64,000 nucleotides of DNA from Streptomyces sp. ICBB 8177 (GTDB lineage: Bacteria; Actinomycetota; Actinomycetes; Streptomycetales; Streptomycetaceae), in the NCBI RefSeq assembly GCF_003144095.1, contig NZ_NSKH01000018.1, positions 1,949,531 to 2,013,530 on the forward strand. The letters are read 5' to 3'. Both the position numbers and the translations under genes were made by a program. Below are positions 36,007-43,643 of this stretch, piece by piece. The notes beneath the pieces are model-generated. The model was not told the origin of the DNA, made no database searches, and saw nothing but the letters and a program-made list of their open reading frames with translations. Position 1 is the stretch's first letter. Every line of letters begins with the position of its first letter.

Positions 36007-36860
36007 CCACGGCCACCGCGACCGACCAGACCCTCGCCAAGCGCCCCACCGGCGGCCCGCTCCAGGCGGCGCACGACTCGCTGGTGGTCGCCAGGCGCAA
36101 CCTGATCCGGATGCTGCGCATCCCCGAGGTCGTCATCTTCGGCCTCATCCAGCCGATCATGTTCGTCGTGCTGTTCTCCTACGTCTTCGGCGGCGCCATC
36201 CCGGTCCCCGGCCAGCACGGCAGCGACCCGTCGGTCTACCGCAACTACCTGATGGCCGGGATCTTCGCGCAGACCGTCACCTTCGCCACCGCGGGCGCGG
36301 GCGCCGGGATCGCCGACGACATGCACAAGGGCCTGATCGACCGCTTCCGCTCGCTGCCGATGGCGCGCGGCGCGGTGCTGACCGGGCGGACCATCGCCGA
36401 CCTGGTGCAGACCGCGCTGACCGTGGTGGTGCTGGCCGTCGTCGCCGTGATCGTCGGCTGGCGGGTGCACAACGGCGTGCTCGACACGCTCGCCGCGTTC
36501 GGCCTGCTGCTCCTGCTCGGGTACGCGTTCTCCTGGATCGGCGCGCTGATCGGCCTGTCCGTGCGCACCCCCGAGGCGGCCACCTCCGGCGGGCTGATCT
36601 GGCTGTTCCCGCTGACGTTCATCTCCAACGCGTTCGTGCCCACCAGCAACATGCCGGCGTTCCTGCGCACGATCGCCGACTGGAACCCCTTCAGCGCGAC
36701 CGTGCAGGCCTGCCGCCGGCTGTTCGGCAACCCGACCGGCATCGTCTCGCACGCCTGGCCCATGCAGCACCCGGCGTGGGCGTCGCTGATCTGGTCGGTC
36801 GTGATCATCCTGGTCTTCCGCACCTGGTCGGTACGGAAGTACCGCACGGCGGCCGCCTGA
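36003..36860 (+). CDS. DrrB-type ABC-2 permease
   Basis: 285-residue integral membrane partner of the upstream ATPase. Six hydrophobic helices, with the family features MLRIPEVVIFGLIQPIMFVV near the N-terminus, GLIDRFRSLPMARGAVLTGR (coupling helix) and NAFVPTSNMPAFLRTIADWN (the conserved NPF/P-x-x-M-P region). The 4-bp ATGA overlap with the ATPase gene indicates fixed stoichiometry. A terminator follows at 36884-36921. Confidence 0.93.
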   Translation: MTTATATDQTLAKRPTGGPLQAAHDSLVVARRNLIRMLRIPEVVIFGLIQPIMFVVLFSYVFGGAIPVPGQHGSDPSVYRNYLMAGIFAQTVTFATAGAGAGIADDMHKGLIDRFRSLPMARGAVLTGRTIADLVQTALTVVVLAVVAVIVGWRVHNGVLDTLAAFGLLLLLGYAFSWIGALIGLSVRTPEAATSGGLIWLFPLTFISNAFVPTSNMPAFLRTIADWNPFSATVQACRRLFGNPTGIVSHAWPMQHPAWASLIWSVVIILVFRTWSVRKYRTAAA

Positions 36861-36883
36861 TCCGCCCCCCCGTACCCGACGCG

Positions 36884-36921
36884 CGAGGGCCGCGAGCGTT
36901 CGATCACGCTCGCGGCCCTCG
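36884..36921. terminator. Perfect 16-bp hairpin between convergent genes
   Basis: CGAGGGCCGCGAGCGT (36884-36899) and its complement (36906-36921) around a 6-base loop. It separates the exporter operon from greA and can serve both directions. Confidence 0.9.
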
Positions 36922-36942
36922 TCGTACGCCCTACGGCCGGTC

Positions 36943-37440
36943 TCAGCCCTGGTACGGCTTGGCGTCCAGGATGCGCACCGCCGCCTTCGAGCCGTTCGGC
37001 AGCTCGTACGAGGCGTCGTCGCCGGTCTTCTTGCCGTTGACCGCGGAGCCGAGCGGCGACTGCGGCGAGTAGGTGTCGATCTCGTCGGAGACGTACTCGC
37101 GCGAACCGAGCAGGAAGGTCAGCGTGTCGTCCGGGTCGCCGTCGAAGGCGATCGTGACGACCATGCCGGGCGCGACCACGCCGTTGTCCGCGGGGGCCTC
37201 GCCGACCTTGGCGTGCTGGAGCAACTGGGTCAGCTGGCGGATGCGCAGCTCCAGCTTGCCCTGGTCCTCGCGCGCCGCGTGGTATCCGGCGTTCTCCTTG
37301 AGGTCGCCCTCCTGGCGGGCTTCCTCGATCTTGGCCACGATCTCGGCGCGTGCGGGACCCGACAGGTGTTCCAGCTCGGCCTTGAGCTGGTCGTACGCCT
37401 CCTGGGTCAGCCAGGTGACGCTCTCGCTGGTCTGGGTCAC
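36943..37440 (-). CDS. greA: Transcription elongation factor GreA
   Basis: 165-residue factor that makes backtracked RNA polymerase cleave the nascent RNA 3' end. The N-terminal coiled coil carries the acidic tip EEARQEGDLKENAGYHAARE; the C-terminal FKBP-like domain includes YSPQSPLGSAVNGKKTGDDA. GTG 37440 has GAGGAG 6 bases upstream. Confidence 0.95.
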   Translation of the reverse strand: MTQTSESVTWLTQEAYDQLKAELEHLSGPARAEIVAKIEEARQEGDLKENAGYHAAREDQGKLELRIRQLTQLLQHAKVGEAPADNGVVAPGMVVTIAFDGDPDDTLTFLLGSREYVSDEIDTYSPQSPLGSAVNGKKTGDDASYELPNGSKAAVRILDAKPYQG

Positions 37441-37764
37441 AGGTGCTCCTCGTCGGTACTCGGCTTGCGGTGGTTCTGGTGCTGGGTCTCGTGGTGGTTC
37501 TCGCGGTGCCGGACGGCTCTGGTGGCCGTCGGGCCCGCCGTGCGGCGGGGTGCCGCTCCCGGCGGGCGCGGCGCGTCCGGCGCCAGATGTGCGACACGCC
37601 CCTCCAACCAGCTTGCGCCATGTCGGACGGGCGAAACCACGAGCGTAACAATTCCCGCCGCCCGGCGGGAGCAGGGCAGGGGTGAAATCCGCCCGGCGAC
37701 GCCCACCCGCGGAAACCGGCCGCCCGGTCCGGAAACCGTGCCGTCGGCGCTGCTCAGCGGCTGG
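37441..37764. other. Spacer between DUF4307 gene and greA
   Basis: 324 bp. It holds the greA ribosome-binding site and presumably its promoter, and a short GC hairpin (about 37653-37670, TCCCGCCG and complement) that may end the DUF4307 transcript. No gene was recognised. Confidence 0.5.
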
Positions 37765-38169
37765 TCAGCGCGCCTTGCAGCTCAGCAGCTCGGCGTCGGT
37801 GGCGCGGGCGGTGGTGCGGATCGTCACGCCCGCGACCACGGTCGTGCCGTGCTGCGTGACGGTCACGTCCTTGCGGCCGACCTCGTCCTTGTCGACGTTC
37901 TCGGAGACCACCGTGCACACGGCGGACTGGTCGGCTCCCTTGTAGACCTGGATGGTGGCGTTCACCTGCGAGGCGGAGACCACCTTGAAGGTCAGCACGT
38001 CGGCGTTGACGCTGCTGCCCGACATGTACGACCAGCCGTACAGGCCCAGCGCCACCACCGCGAGAGCGCCGGCCACCCAGGCCGCGACGCGCAGCTTGCG
38101 GTCGGAGCGGTCGGGGGTCCTGGGGCGCCCGTAGCGGCCCTCGGGCAGCCCTTCGCGCACGGCGGTCAT
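37765..38169 (-). CDS. DUF4307-family membrane protein
   Basis: 134 residues: basic N-terminus (GRYGRPRTPDRSDRKLRVAA), one helix (AAWVAGALAVVALGLYGW) and an extracytoplasmic beta-rich domain with TFKVVSASQVNATIQVYK and two cysteines (SAVCTVV, LLSCKAR). This is the usual DUF4307 arrangement, found next to mca in actinobacteria. Divergent from mca with a 130-bp spacer containing CACTATAGAGG near 38222, a likely -10 region. Function is unknown. Confidence 0.9.
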   Translation of the reverse strand: MTAVREGLPEGRYGRPRTPDRSDRKLRVAAWVAGALAVVALGLYGWSYMSGSSVNADVLTFKVVSASQVNATIQVYKGADQSAVCTVVSENVDKDEVGRKDVTVTQHGTTVVAGVTIRTTARATDAELLSCKAR

Positions 38170-38299
38170 GTCGGTTCCTCCAGCGGCGGGGCCACGGAAT
38201 TATTCAGGCCCCCGCGTCGGTCACTATAGAGGGCGTCCCCGGACGCGATGACAGTGCTCCCGGAACGGCTCCGGAGCCCCATTCCATAAGGATCTTGTC

Positions 38300-39175
38300 T
38301 TGACCGAGCAGCTGCGGCTGATGGCCGTACACGCGCACCCCGACGACGAGTCCAGCAAGGGCGCGGCGACGATGGCGAAGTACGTCTCCGAAGGCGTCGA
38401 CGTGCTGGTGGCCACCTGCACCGGCGGCGAGCGCGGTTCCGTGCTCAACCCCAAGCTCCAGGGCGACCCGTACATCGAGGAGCACATCCACGAGGTGCGG
38501 GCCAAGGAGATGGACGAGGCCCGGCAGATCCTCGGCGTCAAGCAGGCGTGGCTCGGCTTCGTCGACTCCGGCCTGCCGGAGGGCGACCCGCTGCCGCCGC
38601 TGCCCGAGGGCTGCTTCGCGCTCCAGGACGTGGACGAGGCGGCCGGCGCGCTGGTGAGGCTGATCCGCGAGTTCCGCCCGCACGTGATGACCACGTACGA
38701 CGAGAACGGCGGCTACCCGCACCCCGACCACATCATGACCCACAAGATCTCGATGCTCGCCTTCGAGGCGGCGGGCGACCCGTCGCGCTACCCGGAGGCC
38801 GGCGAGCCGTGGGCGCCGCTGAAGCTCTACTACAACCAGGGCTTCAACCGGGACCGCACCCTCGCCCTGCACGAGGCGCTGCTCGCCCGCGGCCTGGAGT
38901 CGCCGTACGGGGACTGGCTGGAGCGCTGGGAGAAGATGGACCGCCCCGAGCGGCAGATCACCACCTACGTGCCGTGCGCCGACTTCTTCGAGACCCGGGA
39001 CAAGGCCCTGCTCGCGCACGCCACCCAGATCGACCCGGACGGCTTCTGGTTCCACGTGCCGATGGACCTCCAGAAGGAGGTCTGGCCGACCGAGGACTAC
39101 GAGCTGGCGAAGTCGCGGGTGCCCACCAGCCTGCCGGAGTCGGACCTCTTCGCGGGCATCGGCGAGGCCGGGTAG
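38300..39175 (+). CDS. mca: Mycothiol conjugate amidase
   Basis: 291-residue zinc amidase of the LmbE family. It cleaves mycothiol S-conjugates so that toxins leave as mercapturic acids. Zinc-ligand motifs are MAVHAHPDDESSKGAATMAK and NGGYPHPDHIMTH; CADFFETRDKALLAHATQID is shared with the deacetylase MshB. TTG 38300 is chosen because AAGGA lies 7 bases upstream and the protein starts at the usual place. Mycothiol is an actinobacterial thiol, which supports the taxonomic call. Confidence 0.95.
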   Translation: MTEQLRLMAVHAHPDDESSKGAATMAKYVSEGVDVLVATCTGGERGSVLNPKLQGDPYIEEHIHEVRAKEMDEARQILGVKQAWLGFVDSGLPEGDPLPPLPEGCFALQDVDEAAGALVRLIREFRPHVMTTYDENGGYPHPDHIMTHKISMLAFEAAGDPSRYPEAGEPWAPLKLYYNQGFNRDRTLALHEALLARGLESPYGDWLERWEKMDRPERQITTYVPCADFFETRDKALLAHATQIDPDGFWFHVPMDLQKEVWPTEDYELAKSRVPTSLPESDLFAGIGEAG

Positions 39176-39178
39176 ACA

Positions 39179-39496
39179 ATGGTGGGTGTGAACGCATCCC
39201 TCGCCCCCGTGCCGGCACACTCCGCCCTGGTCATGCTCGCGGACGTCAACCAGAACAAGGTCACGCCCGGCCTGCTCGGTTTCGTCGTCTTCGCGGCGCT
39301 CGGCGCGGCGGTGTGGCTGCTGCTCAAGAGCATGAACAAGCAGTTCAAGAAGGTGGACTTCGAAGAGGCCCCCGACCCGGAGCCGGGTGCGGGACGTAAG
39401 GAGAAGGCGTCCGCCCCGGCTTCGGCCCGCCAGGCTTCCACCCCTGGCTCCGCCGCCGGTTCCGCCTCCGGCGGGGCCGCGCGCGGCGAGGGCTAG
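39179..39496 (+). CDS. Small membrane protein downstream of mca
   Basis: 105 residues: one helix (VTPGLLGFVVFAALGAAVWL) followed by a cytoplasmic basic/acidic segment (KSMNKQFKKVDFEEAPDPEP) and a Ser/Ala/Gly-rich tail. It starts 3 bp after the mca stop and is probably co-translated. GTG 39188 is an alternative start. Conserved next to mca in Streptomyces from memory; function unknown. Confidence 0.8.
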   Translation: MVGVNASLAPVPAHSALVMLADVNQNKVTPGLLGFVVFAALGAAVWLLLKSMNKQFKKVDFEEAPDPEPGAGRKEKASAPASARQASTPGSAAGSASGGAARGEG

Positions 39497-39559
39497 CCCG
39501 CCCGCGGAGGGACGCGATCACCCCCGGGGGCCGGTCTCGGCCGGCCCCCGCGGGCGGGC
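39496..39559. terminator. Two-part stem-loop between convergent genes
   Basis: Outer arms GCCCGCCCGCGG (39496-39507) and complement (39548-39559) enclose an inner hairpin GGGGGCCGG / CCGGCCCCC (39526-39534, 39541-39549). The two stems overlap by 2 bases so they are alternatives or stack. Placed between the mca transcript and the STAND-TPR gene. Confidence 0.75.
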
Positions 39560-39649
39560 GTCTCGGCGGCTTCACCCGGCCCCGGGAGCCGGTGTGTCCG
39601 ACATCACGTCCGACGCCACCTCGCCTCCTGCGCCCGCGCCCCTACGCCC

Positions 39650-42600
39650 TCAGCCCCCGTCCCGCGCCCGTACGTCCTCGCGCAGGGCCAGCCGGTCGCG
39701 GGCCGAGCGTCCCGGCGTCATGCCGAGCCGCCAGACCTCCCACGCCGCCCCCGGTTCAAGACCGCGCCGCAGCACGTGCGACCACGCCGTGACGTATTCG
39801 GCGACCGCCGGATCGCGGCCCTCGAAGTCCTGCGACGCCAGCGCGGCCAGCTCCTCGCGGGCCTCCTGCGCGCCGTCCTCGGAGACCAGCGGCAGATACG
39901 TGCAGCGCAGGAAGCGCGCCCAGTCCTCCCCCCTGCGGTCCCCGATGCCCCGGAAGAGGGCGACCGCCTCGTCGGCGAGCGCCAGTGCCTGCGGCAGCCG
40001 CCCGTTGCCCGCGTCCACCACCGACAGCTCCACGCACGACCACGCCTCGCCGTGCGGCACTCCCGTGCGGTGGAAGTCCTGCCGGGCGTCCTGGAGCATC
40101 TGCCGGGCGAAGCCGCTGTTGCGCAGGTTGCCCACCCGCCGGGCCCGCACGTCCCGGGTGACGCGGCCCGCGTGGTGCCGGGCGCACGCCAGGCCGTAGA
40201 CGTCCCGCATCCGGCTGAACATCCCGCGGGCCCGCTCCAGCGACCGCAGCGCCTCGTCGGCGTCGCCGGTCTCCTCCTGCGCCTGCCCCAGGTAGTACAG
40301 CGTCCACGCCTCGCCGCGCGCGTCCTCGTTCTCCCGGTGGCGGGCCAGTGCTTCGCCGAGACCTGCCACCGCGTCGGCCGCCTCACCGCGCGCCAGGCGG
40401 GCCCGGGCGAGCTGGGTCAGCGTCCAGGCGGTGCCGCGGTTGTCGCGGGTGGCGGTGTACTCCTGCGCCGCGTGCCGCAGCTCGCCCTCGGCCAGCGCGA
40501 CCTGCCCGAGCCGCAGGTAGGCCTGGCCCAGCTGCATGTGCGCCCACGCCTGCCCGTGCACGCTCTCGCTCTCGCCGTGCAGTTCCAGGGCCGGCAGCAG
40601 CATCCGCAGCGCGTCGGCGACCCGGCCCTGGTCGCGCAGCACGGCGGCCAGCGCGTGCAGCGTCCAGGCGCGGTCGGCGCGCAGGTCGTCGCCGCTTTGC
40701 AGGTCCAGCGCCTCGCGCAGCTTGGCCGCCGCCTCGGTCAGGTTGCCCTGGTGGTGCAGCGTGATGCCGAGGCTGCACAGCGCGCGGGCCGCGCCGGCCG
40801 GGTGCTGCGCCTCGAAGTAGAGGTTGACCACCGACGTCAGCGTGGAGCGCGCCCGGTCCAGCTCGCCCAGCTGCCGGGCGGCGATACCGGTGCGCCACTG
40901 CACCGAGCGCACCAGCAGCCCCTGGTCGACCTGCTGGGTCAGTTCGCTGATCTCACCGAGCCGGTACAGGTCGCCGCGCAGCAGGCAGTAGTCGCACAGG
41001 GCGCCCAGCAGGTGCAGGACGGCGGCCTGGTCGACGCCCTCGGCGGTGCGCAGCGCGGCGGTGATGAACGACGACTCCTCGTCCAGCCAGCGCAGCGCCG
41101 CGTCCAGCGAGGCGAAGCCGTGCGAGCCGACCGCGCCGCCCGCGTCGTTGCCCGCCCGGGTCGAGGTCTTGCCGTCGACCAGCCGGATCACCAGGTCCGC
41201 CAGCTCCGAGTAGGTGCGGATCAGGCGTTCCTGCGCGGCGGCCCGCTCGTCGGGCTCCTCCTCGTCCAGCAGCCGCGCCAGCGCGAAGCCGCGCACCGCG
41301 TCGTGCAGCCGGTAGCGGCTGCCGCGCACCGGCTCGACCAGCCCGGCGCGCGCCAGGTCGTCCAGCCTGCGGGCGGCCTCCGCCTCGTCGGTGGCCAGCA
41401 GCGCGGCCCCGGCGGCGGCGCCCAGGCTGGCCCGGCCCGCCAGCGCGAGTCTGCGCAGCAGCCGCCGGGAGACCTCGGGCTGGTCGCGGTAGCGCAGGCT
41501 CAGGGCGCGCTCCAGCGGGTCGATCGGGCCGTACGCGTCGAGGTCGTCAGCGAGGCCGCGCAGCGTGCGCGAGCCCAGCGAGGTCCCGGCGGCGCGCAGC
41601 GCGAGCGGCAGCCCGCCGCACAACTCCCGCACCCGGTCGGCCGATCCGCGGTCCTCGGGCAGCGGCTTGCCGTCCGCCAGCTCGCGCAGCAGCCCGTACG
41701 CGTCCGCCGCCTCCAGCGCGTCGACCGGCAGGTGGTGCACCCACGCGGCGTCGCCGAGGCCGAGCTCCAGCGGCCGGGCGCCGGTGACCAGCACCAGGCT
41801 CTCGGAGCGCCGGGGCACCAGCTCCCGCACCTGCGCGGGGTCGGCGGCGTCGTCCAGCAGGACGACGACCGGCAGGTCGGTCAGGTGCTTCTGGTACTGC
41901 TCGCTCAGCAGCCTCAGGTGCTGCTCCTGCGACGGCCGCTCGCGGAAGAGCAGTTGGTCGCGTGGCGCGCCCAGCCGGTTGAGCAGGTGCAGCAGCGCCT
42001 CACGGGTCGACAGCGAGCCCTCGGGGTCGCCGCCGCGCAGTGTGACGACGCAGGCCCCGCGGAACTGGTCGCTCAACTGCTGGGCGGCACGCACCGCGAG
42101 CGAGCTGCGGCCGGACCCGGTGGGCCCGTGCAGCACGACCACGACCGGCTTCGTCTCGGTGGACGCGCGGGCCTGCTGCACCCACTGGCTGATCCGCGCG
42201 AGGTGTTCCCTGCGCCCGGTGTACGGGCCCTGCGGGCGCGGGAGTTGGCCGAAGGACTGCTGGAGCACCGAGCGCTGCCGGGCGGCGGCGCTGCGGTCCT
42301 GGGTCTTGCGGCCCTCGGTCTTGCGGGGCTGGGTCTTGCGGGGCTGGGGGAGGGACTTCGTGTCCGCGGCCTTGGCCTTGGCGGCCGGGCGCACGGCGCG
42401 TTCGCGTTCGATGAACGGGGTGACGCCGCGCCGCTCCAGCGCGGTCAGCCAGGCGGAACGAAGACGTTGCGCGTCGTCGTCCGGGCGGCGGCGCAGTGCC
42501 TCGCGGGCGGCGCCTGCCGCACCGGTGGCGGCGGCAACCACGACCCCGGTGGTCAGCGCTGCCGCGGCGGACAGGCCGTGCCCGAGGTCCACGGCGAACG

Positions 42601-42823
42601 CGGCGGCCCCGGACACCCCGGCGAACACCGCGGGGCCCGCGGCCTTCGGCCGGCTGAGCGCGCCCAGGTAGGCCGCGTACTCCGCACCGGCCTGGGCCGC
42701 GATCTCGTCCAGCGCGGCCAGCGCCCGCTCGGTCAGCTCCTCCCCGTCCCGCCCCTGCCCCGCGACGGCCCGCACCACCCGCTCGGCCTCCCGCCGATCC
42801 CCCTCCCGAAGCCCCTCGCCCAC
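39650..42823 (-). CDS. STAND-type NTPase with TPR repeats
   Basis: 1057 residues. N-terminal helices (about 1-60), a hydrophobic Ala/Gly/Val stretch that may span the membrane (about 61-107), a basic linker with PRKTQPRKTEGRKTQDR, then an NB-ARC-like NTPase: P-loop HGPTGSGRSSL (about 232-242), Walker B VVVLLDD and CGGLPLALRAAG. The P-loop lysine is Arg, so nucleotide hydrolysis may be weak. Past a winged-helix region come TPR repeats (about 600-1000). It resembles the AfsR C-terminal part without the DNA-binding domain. GTG 42823 is chosen for GGGGAGG 5 bases upstream; the frame continues open into decayed sequence upstream. Role unknown: signalling, or STAND-type defence. Confidence 0.85.
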   Translation of the reverse strand: MGEGLREGDRREAERVVRAVAGQGRDGEELTERALAALDEIAAQAGAEYAAYLGALSRPKAAGPAVFAGVSGAAAFAVDLGHGLSAAAALTTGVVVAAATGAAGAAREALRRRPDDDAQRLRSAWLTALERRGVTPFIERERAVRPAAKAKAADTKSLPQPRKTQPRKTEGRKTQDRSAAARQRSVLQQSFGQLPRPQGPYTGRREHLARISQWVQQARASTETKPVVVVLHGPTGSGRSSLAVRAAQQLSDQFRGACVVTLRGGDPEGSLSTREALLHLLNRLGAPRDQLLFRERPSQEQHLRLLSEQYQKHLTDLPVVVLLDDAADPAQVRELVPRRSESLVLVTGARPLELGLGDAAWVHHLPVDALEAADAYGLLRELADGKPLPEDRGSADRVRELCGGLPLALRAAGTSLGSRTLRGLADDLDAYGPIDPLERALSLRYRDQPEVSRRLLRRLALAGRASLGAAAGAALLATDEAEAARRLDDLARAGLVEPVRGSRYRLHDAVRGFALARLLDEEEPDERAAAQERLIRTYSELADLVIRLVDGKTSTRAGNDAGGAVGSHGFASLDAALRWLDEESSFITAALRTAEGVDQAAVLHLLGALCDYCLLRGDLYRLGEISELTQQVDQGLLVRSVQWRTGIAARQLGELDRARSTLTSVVNLYFEAQHPAGAARALCSLGITLHHQGNLTEAAAKLREALDLQSGDDLRADRAWTLHALAAVLRDQGRVADALRMLLPALELHGESESVHGQAWAHMQLGQAYLRLGQVALAEGELRHAAQEYTATRDNRGTAWTLTQLARARLARGEAADAVAGLGEALARHRENEDARGEAWTLYYLGQAQEETGDADEALRSLERARGMFSRMRDVYGLACARHHAGRVTRDVRARRVGNLRNSGFARQMLQDARQDFHRTGVPHGEAWSCVELSVVDAGNGRLPQALALADEAVALFRGIGDRRGEDWARFLRCTYLPLVSEDGAQEAREELAALASQDFEGRDPAVAEYVTAWSHVLRRGLEPGAAWEVWRLGMTPGRSARDRLALREDVRARDGG

Positions 42824-42959
42824 CCGCGCCTCCCCGTAGTCCGTCTCGACCCGGCCAACAGGCCGCGTACAGAAGGCTTTTGACCGTACGGGACGAGGCG
42901 TGCACGCGTATAGCGGAACGCGAGAGGAGGCCACCGGGGGAGGGGGGCGGCGGACGTCG

Positions 42960-43112
42960 TCGCGGGGCGGCGGGTCGTCCACCACCACCGTGCACCAAGT
43001 GCGCGTACCCGAGTGTCCCCACTGCTTCACGAGCGACGCGACCAGCCACAGGCCCCGCCCGCTCTCGTCGCGTGGTCCCGGGCAGTGCGGACGCGGTGGC
43101 CCCAGGTCATAA
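42960..43112 (-). pseudogene. C-terminal remnant of an RsbW-like ATP-binding protein
   Basis: The minus strand reads PRDESGRGLWLVASLVKQWG, the G2 box and last helix of the HATPase_c-2 anti-sigma/regulatory ATPases common in Streptomyces (G-R-G-L-W-L-V-x-x-L). The N- and G1-boxes that should lie upstream are missing. Upstream sequence is the left end of the IS5-type remnant, so the gene was probably cut by that insertion. Its frame runs without a stop into the STAND-TPR gene. Confidence 0.6.
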
Positions 43113-43119
43113 GGGCCCA

Positions 43120-43555
43120 ACTAGGCCGTTCCTTCGGAACATTTGATCGTTGGTTGATGTGTGTCGTTGGCTGACGCCCAGTGGGCACGTATCGAGCCGC
43201 TGTTGCCGGACCGGACTCTGCAGCGTGGTGGGCGGTGGCGTGATCACCGGCAGGTGGTTGACGCGATCGCGTTCAAGTACCGCACCGGGACACCCTGGAT
43301 GGACCCGCCTGAGCACTTCGGCTCATGGAAGGGCGTCCACAACCGGCTGCGGAAGTGGGCCCCCGACAACACTTGGGAGAAGGTCTTCACCGCCCTGTTG
43401 GCCCAGGCCGACGCGGAAGGCGAACCGGACTGGGGCGTCGCGGTCGACTCCACCGTCGTCCGCGCTCACCAGTACGCCGCCGGGGCCCGTCACGAGGGCC
43501 CCGCGGCCGGCGAGCCGGAGCACCGCGCCCTCGGACGGTCCCGCGGCGGGTTGTG
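43120..43555 (+). mobile_element. IS5-type insertion sequence remnant
   Basis: Contains the 5' part of an IS5/IS427-like transposase gene and a left flank with the small hairpin GTTCC-TTC-GGAAC near 43130. The right half of the element, with the rest of the DDE domain and right terminal repeat, is absent. The exact left end is not defined. Confidence 0.65.
43161..43553 (+). pseudogene. Truncated IS5-family transposase
   Basis: About 131 codons from GTG 43161. It begins SLADAQWARIEPLLPDRT, with RGGRWRDHRQVVDAIAFKYR and TWEKVFTALLAQ, the typical IS5-family N-domain. The first catalytic Asp is in WGVAVDSTVVRAHQYAAGAR. Similarity stops after GRSRGGL; the frame then reads unrelated residues. The second Asp and the Glu of the DDE triad are missing, so it cannot be active. 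Confidence 0.85.
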
Positions 43556-43643
43556 GATTCGGCGGGGCGTTGCTGGCACACCACCCGGCTGGGCCCGAGG
43601 ACCTGTGGCAAGCCATCCGCCCGGCAAGCAGGAGGCGGGCGGA

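Noticed and set aside
39776..42883. A 1035-codon plus-strand frame opposite the STAND-TPR gene
   Set aside because: Composition (Arg/Gln/Val/Leu-rich, no motifs) and exact antisense overlap with a well-supported gene show it is a high-GC shadow.
43554..43643. Protein-like tail after the transposase break (HHPAGPEDLWQAIRPASRRR)
   Set aside because: Too short and unmatched to any family I recognise; it could equally be chance coding in spacer DNA.
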